The notes under the pieces are model-generated. The model searched no databases. It worked only from the letters and a program-made list of their open reading frames with translations, and was not told the origin of the DNA. A DNA stretch of 64,000 nucleotides from Nymphaea colorata. Lineage: Eukaryota > Streptophyta > Magnoliopsida > Nymphaeales > Nymphaeaceae. This document shows, one piece after another, positions 23,097 to 33,840 of the stretch (the stretch's first letter is position 1; each line of letters begins with the position of its first letter). The stretch lies in assembly GCF_008831285.2 (NCBI RefSeq), contig NC_045138.2, positions 43,938,062 to 44,002,061 on the forward strand, in the 5' to 3' direction. The position numbers and the translations under genes were made by a program.

Positions 23097-26000
23097 ATGA
23101 TGAAGTTCCGGATTGTTTCAAGCTGTAGAAGATTTTCTTCAAGCATCTCCCAACAGTTTTCGGGCATTGTGGAATCTGTTCTGACAAGATGGTCTGACGT
23201 AGCGGTGAAGAAGGTGCAGAGCTTCGAGGGGGTTTCTCTTGCGACAATTCTTGAGCTTTTCAATTTTCTTCCGGAATCCATTCGTGGACTCCGGAGGGTT
23301 AAGGCGTTGAATTCAGATGATGTGTTGAAAATTTTGGTGAGTTGTTTGGAGGAATGCAGAGTAAAGGCTTTTGAAGCGAACATTGTACATTCTGCGTGGA
23401 ACCTGTTCATCTGGGCTCCTAACCAAAACCAGTTTGGTTATTACCACCTTCCTCAGTCATACAACGTTATGCTTTCAATGCTAATTCGTGGCGGGATGAT
23501 CCGGAAGGCAGAATCTCTTCTTTTAAGGATGGATACTGAGGGAATTGTAGTGGATTCAGGGAACTTGATTATGCTCTTGCAAGAGTATGGTAATATTGGT
23601 GACATAGATAGTGCCCTGTCTATGCATGAACGGATGAAGAAGAGATGTTGCTCACTGAATTCTTCTTGCTACAAGTCTCTCGTTAATTGTTTCATCGGAA
23701 AGAAGATAATCCGTCCAGGGCTAACGTTTCTAGTGGACCTGCTGGAGATGACGCCCAAGATAGAAAGTCAGGATTTTGAGTGTGTCATTGCAGCACTTTG
23801 TGAGGAGGAAAGGATTCAAGACGCGACTGCGGTCCTGAGAAAGATGGTTGATTTAGGATTCGAGCCAAACCAGTATATTCTTGATAAGATTTCATATGGG
23901 TATTGTGCGCAGGGTGATTTTGAGGGGCTGTTAAACTTTTTGAACGAGTACCTACACGAACCGATTGATAATCGATTATGCAATAAGATCATATATTCTC
24001 AATGCAGGGTTTCGGGGTCCGAAAAGGCTTTCATGCTGATGAAACAATTAATCAATTTAGGTTTCGTTCCGGATGGAAAAATTTTCAGCATTCTAATATG
24101 TTGGTGTTGTAGGGAAGGAAGACTTCGAAACGCCATGATGCTTTTCTCTGAACTTATTTTAAGACGACTGAAACCTGATTTTTACGTTTATAATTCTATG
24201 ATTAGTGGCCTTTTCACTGTCGGTCTAGGACATCACTCAAAAGAAGTTTTCTTTGATATGATCGAGAGAGGGATAGAGCCTGATATGTCAACACTTAGAG
24301 TTCTCTTAGCTGGTTACTGCAAAGAGCGGAAATTTGATGATGCAAAATGGGTGGTGCACAAGATGGCTAGTCTTGGTTTGGGTGTATCCTCGGGGTCAGA
24401 AGACGGCCTTACGGCAATATTTTTGGCTTTGAATCTTGTTTTTAACAGAGTTAAAATCAAGAGAGATAATACAGATGCTCTTTCCGGAGCAGAATTTTAT
24501 GATGCTCTTGGCAATGGATTCTATTTGGAAACAGACGTTCATACGTATGAGGAAACCTTGTCTGCTATCTTATATGATGCATTAAGTCTCGACTTTGAAT
24601 CAGGTATATTGAAAGAATGGAGCAACGGAAATGTGGAAATTGCATTGAAGCTGGAATACCGAATGGTGCGGTGGGGTCAACAGCCTTCGTTAGCAGCATA
24701 TTCTGCCATTCTTAAAGGACTTTGTGCATATTGCTCCGATGAAGCAGTTGTTGGTCGTCTCCTTGAAATGCCAAAACGGTATCTCCATCAGATGGATCGT
24801 GAAATTCTTGATCTTGTACTGCAAACACTCATCAAAGGGAAAAGGACCTCTGAAGCACTGCTCATATTAGAGACTATGCTTTGGAGGAATCTCCCCATCA
24901 AGAATGGGATGCATATGGCTGTGCTAACAGGGTTATGCAAGGAGAGAAGACAAAGTGAGTTTCAGAAATGCTGGGAATTGGCACAACAGGATGGGTGGGT
25001 TCCATGTCTTGCTGACTGCAGAACTCTTGTAGACTGCCTCTGTGAACTCGGTATGCTTAGGGAAGCTCTAGAATTGCTTGAGAATATGTCGCTGAATTAC
25101 TCTGATTCAGTTCCTTTTATCTTTGGGTCGTTTATTGAAGTACTTTGCTGCCATCCTGGCTTTGCTAGGCCTGCCTTTCTGCTAGTTCAGGAGATGCTTA
25201 AGAGGGGTTTATCTGTTGATCCTGCGCTGTATAGCTGTCTTATAAGAGGGTTGTACAAGGAAAACATGATTCTTGAAGCAATAGAGGTACTTGATGCTAT
25301 GATAGAGAGGGCTCAAAATCCCATCTTATGCAGATCATTTCAGTTTCACACAGCACAAAGGTTGGGTCACATTTTACTTGAAAAGGTGTTGCCAGATACA
25401 ACAGTCCACAGTGTTCTCATAAACAAGCTTTGCAGAATGGGGAAGATCTCAGATGCAATTATTATTTTCCAAGAAATCATGGCAACTGGTCTATGCTTAG
25501 ATAATGCTGCTTTTGACGCTATTGTGAGAGCAAATTGTTTAGAGAACAACCTGAATGAAGTGTATGGAATTCTTTGTGCCATGCTAAAGTGGGGCATCAT
25601 CCCATCCATGAAGACTTACGGTAACATATTAAAAATGCTTTGTTTGGGGGGAAAGGTAATTGATGCAGTAGCTATGAAAGATTTTTTGCTGAAAACAAGA
25701 GTGTATTCAGATACTTCTCTGTACAATATGCTGATTTACCAACTTTTTCAAATAAGTGATCTACCTATGGTCATGAATATTTTGAATGAAATGCATGAGA
25801 AAGGATTGAATATGGATTCTGTCGGCTATAATATTCTTGTAGTGGGCTTTTCTAAAGCTGGGAATGTCTCTAACTCGTTGGAGTTCCTAGAGACTATGAT
25901 AAAGAAGGATTTGCGACCAAGCAATCGTAGCTTTAGGACTATATTTGCTAGTTTGTGTACCTTAGGCCAACTTGATAAAGCATTAGAATTAAGCTACAAA

Positions 26001-26699
26001 ATGGAATGTAGAAGATGGGCTCACAGTTCTCTTGTTCAACATAAACTTGTCCAAGGTCTTCTTGAAGTTGGTAGAGTAAGTGAAGCAGAGCAGTTCATGG
26101 ACCGGATGGAAGAGAAGGGCTTAGTTCCTGATAATATCATTTATGATGGCTTAGTTAGGCAATTCTGTAAGCACCAACGGCTAGGAAGGGCTGTTCATCT
26201 TCTCAATAGCATGTTGAGGAGAAGTAACCTGCCTACAGACGCTACTTATAGGATGATTATTCATGGATTTTGTCATCAAAATTCACTAGATCATGCTCTC
26301 AATTTTTATGCTGAAATGTTGCACAAAGATCTTGAACCAGGTGTTGATACATCTGGTGCAATAATTTATGCACTTTGTGACAGTGGACGAGCAGATGAGG
26401 CATGGGAGCTCTTATCTGAAATGCTGCAACGAGGCCAAGACCCATCAGTTATGATGTATGAATCTGTAATTGATAGTTTTTCCAAAATGAGCAAGCTTAA
26501 GAAAGGCTCTGGAGCACTGAGTGACATGCAACAGCATGGCTACAGGCCTGATTTTGGAACTCACTGGTCTTTTATAGGTAGCCTAGCAAAGACAGATGGC
26601 AAGGGCAATCAAAAGAAGAGGTTCTTATCTGAATATCTTACTCACAGTGGATTCTCTTTAACAAAGTCTTTGGACTTGGGATATATGGCTAGAAAGTAA
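23097..26699 (+). CDS. pentatricopeptide repeat protein, likely mitochondrial (At5g15280-like)
   Basis: This intronless frame of 1200 codons encodes a P-class PPR protein with no visible C-terminal E or DYW editing domain. The N-terminus (MMKFRIVSSCRRFSSSISQQ) is rich in Arg and Ser and lacks acidic residues, typical of a mitochondrial targeting peptide. Helical PPR units run from about residue 120 to 1150, for example SYNVMLSMLIRGGMIRKAES near 120 and YDGLVRQFCKHQRLGRAVHL near 1010. A non-repeat insertion at about 449-490 (AEFYDALGNGFYLETDVHTY) and the tail FGTHWSFIGSL match Arabidopsis At5g15280, and the length is close to it. PPR proteins bind specific organellar transcripts and act in their splicing, stability or translation; the RNA target is unknown. 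The start is the first ATG giving a targeting peptide. It is the only intact host gene in the window. Confidence 0.93.
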   Translation: MMKFRIVSSCRRFSSSISQQFSGIVESVLTRWSDVAVKKVQSFEGVSLATILELFNFLPESIRGLRRVKALNSDDVLKILVSCLEECRVKAFEANIVHSAWNLFIWAPNQNQFGYYHLPQSYNVMLSMLIRGGMIRKAESLLLRMDTEGIVVDSGNLIMLLQEYGNIGDIDSALSMHERMKKRCCSLNSSCYKSLVNCFIGKKIIRPGLTFLVDLLEMTPKIESQDFECVIAALCEEERIQDATAVLRKMVDLGFEPNQYILDKISYGYCAQGDFEGLLNFLNEYLHEPIDNRLCNKIIYSQCRVSGSEKAFMLMKQLINLGFVPDGKIFSILICWCCREGRLRNAMMLFSELILRRLKPDFYVYNSMISGLFTVGLGHHSKEVFFDMIERGIEPDMSTLRVLLAGYCKERKFDDAKWVVHKMASLGLGVSSGSEDGLTAIFLALNLVFNRVKIKRDNTDALSGAEFYDALGNGFYLETDVHTYEETLSAILYDALSLDFESGILKEWSNGNVEIALKLEYRMVRWGQQPSLAAYSAILKGLCAYCSDEAVVGRLLEMPKRYLHQMDREILDLVLQTLIKGKRTSEALLILETMLWRNLPIKNGMHMAVLTGLCKERRQSEFQKCWELAQQDGWVPCLADCRTLVDCLCELGMLREALELLENMSLNYSDSVPFIFGSFIEVLCCHPGFARPAFLLVQEMLKRGLSVDPALYSCLIRGLYKENMILEAIEVLDAMIERAQNPILCRSFQFHTAQRLGHILLEKVLPDTTVHSVLINKLCRMGKISDAIIIFQEIMATGLCLDNAAFDAIVRANCLENNLNEVYGILCAMLKWGIIPSMKTYGNILKMLCLGGKVIDAVAMKDFLLKTRVYSDTSLYNMLIYQLFQISDLPMVMNILNEMHEKGLNMDSVGYNILVVGFSKAGNVSNSLEFLETMIKKDLRPSNRSFRTIFASLCTLGQLDKALELSYKMECRRWAHSSLVQHKLVQGLLEVGRVSEAEQFMDRMEEKGLVPDNIIYDGLVRQFCKHQRLGRAVHLLNSMLRRSNLPTDATYRMIIHGFCHQNSLDHALNFYAEMLHKDLEPGVDTSGAIIYALCDSGRADEAWELLSEMLQRGQDPSVMMYESVIDSFSKMSKLKKGSGALSDMQQHGYRPDFGTHWSFIGSLAKTDGKGNQKKRFLSEYLTHSGFSLTKSLDLGYMARK

Positions 26700-27651
26700 A
26701 TTATTATTGGAATGGATCTTCCCTTGGGGACTTCTCCATTTTTTATTTTTCTATATTCCAGCTTGAATTTTTTACTCTCTCAATCAGATTTCTTTGATGG
26801 AACTGAACTAGGAATGCTAGCCAAATGTGTATGTGGTTTCATGAGAGTTGGAGGTGAAAGGCATCATCTGGACAACGCTGTAGCTTGTTATTCCAAGGAA
26901 GGAGTGTAGTCCAAAACCTTGAGCATATAATCAGGCTTCTGACTCATAATACTTGAAATAATGATCAGAAATGTATTTATACTTGAGGTTTCTGTTCAAG
27001 CTTAAAGAGAATTATAGAAGGTCCTTGATAACTTGGACTTCTGTGGCAACAAGAAGCTGCCTTTGTCTGAGGTGAACACAGTTCCATGCACATACAAATT
27101 TGTTTTAAGTGAAGGTACTGGCAAGTTTTCATTCTAAGCCATGTTAATTTTTTCTGTCATGGTTTTCATCTTGTTGACTATAGTAAATTATTCTTCTTTC
27201 TCCCTTGCAACTGACATCGATGATGAAGCAGATGATGCTATCTCCCTGTAGGTGTTTGAATATTTTGGAATGTTATTTCTTTATTTTTCTTTTTCCAAAT
27301 TGAAAAGTATGATCTGTTTGGTTAGACTTTTACTGATTGTTGAATATCAAGGCCTCAAGGGTATTAATGCTGATTGCTATTAACTTCCTTATAGGATGAA
27401 AATTTTTTATTATATTAATCTGTATTCATATATTATTTTGACAGGCTTTTTTGCCATGGTTTTCCATTGTGGATGGCAGTACTGTATATGTGGGTGGTAG
27501 AGCTATGCAGAAATCACAGGTATTTCATCTGTCATTTCCTTTTCCAATCTTAAAGTAGCATTCTAACATATTAGGTGGTAAATTTTGATGGGAATATCTT
27601 TTTTTTGCTTATAGCAGAACCTTTATGGTGATGCAAACTTCAGCTGGAGTC
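26700..27651 (+). other. 3' flank of the PPR gene, candidate untranslated exons
   Basis: No protein-coding gene is recognised. A segment at about 27445-27520 sits between a pyrimidine-rich stretch ending in ACAG and CACAGGTATTT, which looks like an exon with acceptor and donor. PPR transcripts often have spliced 3' untranslated regions, so this may be part of one. Copia-2 begins directly after this stretch. Confidence 0.35.
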
Positions 27652-27656
27652 TTGTC

Positions 27657-27856
27657 TGTTACAGCCAGCAGTCTTAGAGAGAGAAAAACATCTTATTTAC
27701 TAACCCTAATCTCAATAGTAAATAGATTAGGGCAGAGGTAGAGACTTACAAATAACATCAACCAAAAATAGAGAAATGTTTAAACTTTAAAGAGAACTCA
27801 TAACTATTAAATATTGCAAAGGACCACCTAGAAACTTAAAGTTTTATAATTCAACA
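27657..27856 (-). repeat. Copia-2 3' LTR
   Basis: The left copy is the downstream LTR of this minus-strand element. It aligns to 32756-32940, with two short stretches present only here. Confidence 0.93.
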
Positions 27857-27866
27857 CTCCCCCACC
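27857..27866 (-). other. Copia-2 polypurine tract
   Basis: On the minus strand it reads GGTGGGGGAG immediately before the 3' LTR, the usual place for plus-strand DNA priming. Confidence 0.8.
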
Positions 27867-29280
27867 AATAGGAAGATCTTTGGTGAAGACATCTGCAGTC
27901 TGATCTTCAGATGATACATGAATAGTGGCTATGGTTCCTCCTTGAACAAGGCCCCAAATGTAATGACAATCTACTTCAATATGTTTAGTTTTCTTATAGA
28001 AAACTGGATTGTTTGCAATGTAATTGGCTACTCTATTGTCACAATACATCTTCATGGAAAGAGAAATGAACACACTTAGGCTAGATAACATGGATTTAGC
28101 CCAAGTCATTTCTACGATAGTTTGAGCCATAGCTCTGTACTCAGATTCTGCACTAGATCTTGACACCACACCTTGCTTTTTGCTTCTCCAGGATATAAGG
28201 TTGCCTCCCACAAATACACAGACTCCTGTGGTAGCCTTCCTGTCTTCGACTGAGCCAATATAGTTTGCATCACTTTAGGCTTCCACTTTCAAGGTCTTGC
28301 CTTTTGTGAACAAAAGTTCTTTACCTGGAGACGATTTCAAATATTTGGCCACCATTAAAGCTGCATCTCAATGAACTTTCCTAGGTCTTTCCATAAATTG
28401 ACTTAGCTTTTCCACTGCAAAGCTAATGTCTGGTCTGGTCACAGTAACATAGAGAAGCTTTCCAATAAGAGATCTGTATGATCGAGAATCCATTAATTCT
28501 GATTGGTCATCATGAAGATGTATGTGTGGATTCATAGGTAAAGTGGCCGGTTTAGCTCTTAGCATCCCGGTGTCATGCAATAAATCAAAAACATACTTCC
28601 ATTGAGATAGAACTACACCTTTGCTATTGCGGGCAACATCTATTCGCAGAAAATATTGTAGTTGACCAAGATCTTTTGTCACAAAGTGGTTTTGAAGAAA
28701 CAACTTTGTATTAGAAATTTCTTGATCGGAGTCACCTGTCAGGATAATGTCATCAACATAAACTACTAGAATGATCATGCCTCTGGAATTCTTCTTGATA
28801 AACAAAGAATGATCAAGAGAGGATCTCACAAAGCCACACTTTGAGACCACCTCAGAGAACTTATGGAACTATGCACGAGGACTTTGCTTGAGTCCATATA
28901 TAGCCTTCTTCAGTTTGCACATTTTTTTACACTCCCTCTGTCGTTCAAACCCTGTGGTTGTTGCATATAGAGTCATAGACAGTCTCATCGAGATCACCAT
29001 ACAGAAAGACATTTTTTACATCAAGCTGATACATATGCCAGTCATGGTGTACAACCACAGAGATGGTAAGACGAATGGTTCCCAACCGGGCAACAGGAGA
29101 AAAAGTATCAAAGAAATCAACATCGTAAGTCTATGTGTAGCCCTTAGCAACCAACCTAGCTTTGTCTCTTTCTATAGAGCCATCAAAATAATATTTCATG
29201 GTGAATACCCACTTGGAGCCAATAATGTCACAATGAGGAGGAGGATCAACAAGTTCCTAGGTGCCTCGCCGAACTAAGGC
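27867..29280 (-). pseudogene. Copia-2 reverse transcriptase and RNase H
   Basis: Minus-strand reading gives the reverse transcriptase palm (ILVVYVDDIILTGDSD, intact YVDD, about 28765), then DLGQLQYFLRIDV and YRSLIGKLLYVTVTRPDISF. RNase H follows in the same frame: GGNLISWRSKKQGVVSRSSA, KMYCDNRVANYIANNP and SEDQTADVFTK. Stops interrupt it, including a TAG near 28871 where Trp is expected (after SPRA), a stop near 28370 and a stop near 28277. The upstream reverse transcriptase part (28880-29280) is more decayed, and the plus-strand frame opposite it (28888-29277) is a shadow. Position next to the 3' LTR is normal. Confidence 0.88.
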
Positions 29281-30895
29281 ATCCATCTCATCTTGCATAG
29301 CTTGTCTCCACTGGGTATCTAATAAATCCTATTGGTGACAAGTAGGAACTGCATGGACAGTCAGAGCTTGAATAAACTGTTGCATACTTTGACCAACACC
29401 GTCAATAGAAACAAAATTAGATATGGGATGCATAGTACATTGTCGCTTGCCTTTGCGAAGAGTAATAGGTAAGTCCTAACAGGGATCAGAGATAGCTATA
29501 GTGGTCTCAGATGAACTAGGTATACTCACCTCATATGTACTTACCTCCTGAGAAGAGGTTGGGGAAGGGTCATGAAAGGGGTCCTATCAACGTGTGTAGA
29601 CCAGCAGAGGATCACAAAACTTAGAAACCACTGAAGGAGACTCACTAGAAGGAGACTCACATGAGAATGACTCCAATGGAATGAGAGGGATAGGTAGTGG
29701 GTTAGATGATTGTAGCATCCCAGTAGAGGTAGGAGAGAGACTATAATAAGGCTGAGATTCAAAGAATGTGACATCCGCACTGATATACTCCTTTTGAGTC
29801 AAGGGGTCAAAACATTTGTAACATTTATGATTTCTGGAATAGCCAATAAAGATACAGTTATTGCTTGAGCAGTTAATTTATCACGTGTAGCTCCAAGGAT
29901 GTGAAAGAAGCATGTGCAACCAAATTTTTTGGGAGCAATTGGAAACAAAGGTCGTTGTGGGTGCAAAAGTTTAATGGGAACCTGGTTGTCAATGGAGGAT
30001 GAGGGTAAACGGTTAGTCAAGTAATAGGCAGTGAGGATGGTATCTCCAAAAAAATATGCAGATAAATGAGTATGAAGCATTAGGGACTGTGCCACATTTA
30101 AGAGTTGGCAATGTTTTCGCTCAACTACCCTTTTTGGCTGGGAGGTATGGGGACAAGTAAACTGAGAAGAAATGTCATTATCAGAGTAAAATTTCATTAG
30201 GGTAGATGCCTTGAACTCAAGAGCATTATCAGTGCAAATGCTTTTAACAAGAATATCAAACTGGGTCTTTATTTCAATAATAAGGTTCTTGAGAGTACAT
30301 ATGCCTTCAGACCTTTCTTTCAAAAGGAAAACCCAAGTGACTCGAGAATAATCATCAACAATGACAAGGAAATGACGAATCTAGACCTACTAGCAATTCT
30401 ACTAGGACCCCAGACATCAACATGAAGAAAATCAAATAGTCCAGAATTGGACAGACTAATACTTGATGAATAACTGCTATGGGTGTGCTTGCCAAGTTGA
30501 CAGGCTTCACACGGGACCAACTCTTGTACTAATAGATGAGGAAGCAGGTGACAAGGCTGGGAGACAGATGGATGACCTAGTTTGAGATGCCACAGGAACG
30601 AAGAGGACAATGAAGAAGTCGAGGAGGCTTGAATACCCACATAATCAGTCAGGATGTAGATGCCCCCTTTCTCATAGCCTCCACCAATCATCTTCGCACT
30701 TTGCATGTCCTGAAATGAACATAAACCAGAGTCAAATGTAACACGACAATGTAAGTCTTTAGTCAATTGTCCGACTGATAAAAGTTTAGTGGGAAACCTA
30801 GGAGCATATAACACGTTCGGAATTGTTATAGACTGAGAAATCTTAATATCTCCATAACCCATAATAGGAGACCATCTGCCATCTACAAGTTTCAC
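29281..30895 (-). pseudogene. Copia-2 integrase and linker
   Basis: From 30895 downwards the translation gives the GAG-pre-integrase part (WHLKLGHPS, then CEACQLGKHTHSSY), the integrase start (FLHVDVWGPS), then in a second overlapping frame KSICTDNALEFKA and ERKHCQLLNVAQSLMLH. The order is that of a copia integrase. The frame changes near 30320, and stops separate the C-terminal linker (29541-29800) from the reverse transcriptase. A minus-strand frame at 29541-29780 is part of this Ser/Leu-rich linker in the wrong frame. Confidence 0.85.
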
Positions 30896-30904
30896 ACGAC
30901 GAAT

Positions 30905-32024
30905 CTAAGGTAATGTGTGGAGCAAGGTAAACAATGAAGGTCTACTACAAAAGTGTTTCGATGCTCCTGAATCAATAATCCAAGTAGTACCTGAATCATG
31001 AGGAGTAGTATTGATAGACATAGCATTGTCTATTATAACTGTGGAGCCGACGACTGAATAGATCTGTGTGCTAAGAAAACGCTCATACTCTGACTTGTTG
31101 ATATTCACTATCATAGTCTTAGGATGGGAAGAAGACAAAGACCCCTCTACTACTGAGGACATATCCAATAGGAGACTGCTGCTTAGATGCAACATCTCTT
31201 CTTAGGGATCTAGCGGAAGGACGACCATGCTTATCCCAACATCTGTCTTCCAAATGCCCTATTTTTTCATAGTAGGTGCACTGAAATCTCGCACAACCTC
31301 CTCCTGAGCCTCAACCTATGCCTTCTCCCTGGAGAAACTACCTCCACGGCCTCCTGAAACCACCAAGGCAGAGGCAAGAGCATCATTGGAAGACGGAGAA
31401 AGGGTCACAGTAAGATGGCTGAGTCTGTTGTATGTCTCGGCTAGGTCAGGGATTTTTGCTCCAGTCAACGTCTACGCCTTTGCTATTGCGTATTCGGAAG
31501 AGACCCTATAAAAACTTTGCAACCATAGACTGCTCACGATGAGTCTTGTGGCATGTGGGACATGGAGGACGCAAAGCTTTTAGTCTTTCATAGATTGAAT
31601 TGATGGAAGCGAAGTACTGAGCAAGACTTTGATTGTCCTGTTGCAAATTAAGTAATTCCTCCTCCACCTGTAAGATCTTGCTAACATTATTGTCATTAGA
31701 GTACATTTGTTTCAAAAAATCCCACATCTGTTTGGCAGAGGTATAATATGCAATAGTAGAGGTAATCTGTGGTTGCACACTATTCATGACCCATGACATG
31801 ACAATATTATTATCTTCCGTTCATGAATTATATTTTCCATTATTCACCACAAACTCATTTTCTTCTATAACATGCTCCTTTCGATGTCCAATCACAGACA
31901 TCATAAACACACGAGACCAAATCTCATAATTAGATTCATCTAACTTTACAGTATTGTCATAAGAAAAGGGATTGTTTGTGTTCTTATGCTCATAGTGCAT
32001 CTCTGTCTTGCCTTCATCAGCCAT
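30905..32024 (-). pseudogene. Copia-2 gag and protease
   Basis: The gag begins at the ATG at 32024 (MADEGKTEMHYEHKN, then NPFSYDNTVKL, a UBN2-type N-terminus) and is interrupted by TGA at 31821-31823 where Trp is expected. It continues in frame with MSWVMNSVQPQI to 31506. The zinc knuckle near 31250-31290 reads C-T-Y-Y-E-K-I-G-H: the second cysteine is tyrosine (codon at 31269-31271), a G-to-A change on the coding strand. The protease motif WIIDSGASKHFCS (about 30955-30990) keeps its catalytic Asp. The losses make it non-functional. Confidence 0.88.
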
Positions 32025-32743
32025 AGTGTGAGGCTGGACAATATGACCTTAATCTGGTTGCAATTTGATAAAATCAAGAGTATAGCACACAACAATCAAC
32101 TTGAAAGAATTTAGGTAGCAAAATTTTTTCCAGCATCAATAACAGTACTTAAAAAAATATCTATTAACTTGCTATTCAGTAAATCAGTCCACCAATCACA
32201 GCAATCAACTTAGAGGATCTAGGCAGCAGATTTTTTTTTTTTTAGCATCAATAAATGTACCGAAAAAAATTTATGAACTTGCTGTTCAAATCAGTCCACC
32301 AAACTTTCACATAGTAGGCTTCATATCATTGCTTACTAGAATCCATGTATGCATATAAGAAAAACATTCAATTTGAAAAGGGTATACCCAACTTGCAGCC
32401 ACTTTTTCACAATCAGCTACAAAAAAAAAAAAAAAAATCTGATAAGAATATGGTCCACGTGCAGGTACTCTTCCACGAGCCCAGATCTGACTTAGAACTT
32501 TCCAATGCAACTCCCACGCAGTTGCTTACGCTCCACTACATCCACATTGGGAACCTAATCACACATACCTCTCACATGTGATTAGGTTTCCCTTCCACGC
32601 TGCTCCACTATCTCCTGATCAGCAGAGAAAAGAGAGAAAGGGAGGGTAGAGGAAGAAAAAAGGTGGGAAGAAATGGGGGAGAGAAGAGAAGAGGTCACCG
32701 GAAAGTAACGTCAGCCACTGGCAGAGAAGGGTAGAGATCGCTA
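32025..32743 (-). other. Copia-2 5' untranslated leader
   Basis: Non-coding sequence between the primer-binding site and the gag ATG, with two poly-T runs (near 32230 and 32420 as seen on the plus strand) and an internal direct duplication near 32125-32310. No gene is present. Confidence 0.6.
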
Positions 32744-32755
32744 GCTCTGATACCA
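32744..32755 (-). other. Copia-2 primer-binding site (initiator tRNA-Met)
   Basis: Plus-strand GCTCTGATACCA, so the minus strand reads TGGTATCAGAGC, complementary to the 3' end of plant initiator tRNA-Met. It abuts the 5' LTR. Confidence 0.93.
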
Positions 32756-32940
32756 TGTTACAACCGGCAGTCTTAGAGAGAGAAAAACATCTTATTTACT
32801 AGCCCTAATCTCTTAGATTAGGGCAGAGGTAGATACTTACAAATAACATCAACCAAAAATAGAGAAATGTTTAAAGAGAACTCCTAACTATTAAATATTG
32901 CAAAGGACCACCTGGAAACTTGAAGTCTTTTAATTCAACA
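32756..32940 (-). repeat. Copia-2 5' LTR
   Basis: The upstream LTR of the minus-strand element, next to the primer-binding site. It starts TGTTACAACC and ends TTCAACA on the plus strand. Confidence 0.93.
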
Positions 32941-33059
32941 TTATCTACCATTATACTATACTGATAGAAAGTGTTCCTTTTCCAGACAGGGCAAATTGTA
33001 ATAGATTGACATCAACCTGCAAAGTTGTTAATTTTTTTGGCTTAGAAAGGTAGCAACTC

Positions 33060-33492
33060 TCTCTCTCTCTCTCTTGTGTGTGTGTGCGTGTGAGCATCTA
33101 TGATCTCTAGTAGAAAATTTAAATCTGTGCTCAACGGGGCCTCTTACTGGAACCAAGATACAGCATGATCTCTAGTAGAAAATTTAAATCTGTGCTCAAC
33201 TGGGCCTCTTGCAGGAACCAAGACACAATATGATCTCTAGTAGAAAATTTAAATCTGTGCTCAACTGGGCCTCTTGCTGGAAGCAAGATCACCACATAAA
33301 CTGTAGTCTTCCAAGATAGATGTTGTGAATCCTGTTTCTTCATTTTCCTCTATCATTGAAATCTTGTGATTCCTTTTGATTGGAAACTAGGTGTGGTGAA
33401 GTTATGTACCCAACTTCAAAAAGGGAAGTATTTCTTGTTTGAGATTTTAGCATACGAAAATGTACTTTTCTTCATGATGATAGCTATCATGG

Positions 33493-33558
<66 letters not shown>

Positions 33559-33840
33559 TGCGAGCATCCATGATCTCCAGTAGAAAATTTAAATATGTGC
33601 TCAACTGGGCCTCTTGCTGGAAGCAAGATCACAGCATAAACTGCAGTCTTCCAAGATAGTTCTTGTGAATCGTGTGGCTTCGTTTCCTCTATAATTGAAA
33701 TCTTGTGATTCCTTTCGCTTTGAAACTAGATGTGGTAAAGTTATGTACCCAACTTCAAAAGATGGAAGTACTTTTTGTTTGAGATTTTAGCATGCGAAAG
33801 TGTGCTTTTCTTTTTGAAGATAGCTATCTTGGGCAATTTA
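33060..33840. repeat. tandem duplication of ~350-430 bases with internal short repeats
   Basis: Two long units, about 33060-33490 and 33493-33838, each begin with a (CT)n then (TG)n microsatellite. Both continue through GATCTC(T/C)AGTAGAAAATTTAA and GTGCTCAACTGGGCCTCTTG to TATGTACCCAACTTCAAAA and TTTGAGATTTTAGCAT. In the first unit a ~65-base part (starting GATCTCTAGTAGAAAATTT) is itself repeated three times (33101-33295). Open frames here come only from the microsatellites. Confidence 0.85.

Larger units (their letters stand above)
27657..32940 (-). mobile_element. Copia-2: Ty1/copia LTR retrotransposon
   Basis: LTRs of about 200 bp (27657-27856) and 185 bp (32756-32940) start TGTTACA and end TTCAACA. 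The flanking 5-mers TTGTC (27652-27656) and TTATC (32941-32945) are a target duplication with one mismatch. The element reads on the minus strand. Its primer-binding site, next to the right LTR, reads TGGTATCAGAGC on that strand and matches initiator tRNA-Met. The polypurine tract (GGTGGGGGAG) adjoins the left LTR. By hand alignment the LTRs differ by about nine substitutions and two indels (~5%). It sits about 1 kb downstream of the PPR stop codon. All coding parts carry stops. Confidence 0.93.

Noticed and set aside
25367-25609. An 80-codon minus-strand frame inside the PPR gene
   Set aside because: It is an antisense shadow of the PPR coding sequence.
28888-29277. A 129-codon plus-strand frame
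   Set aside because: It is the shadow of the minus-strand Copia-2 reverse transcriptase.
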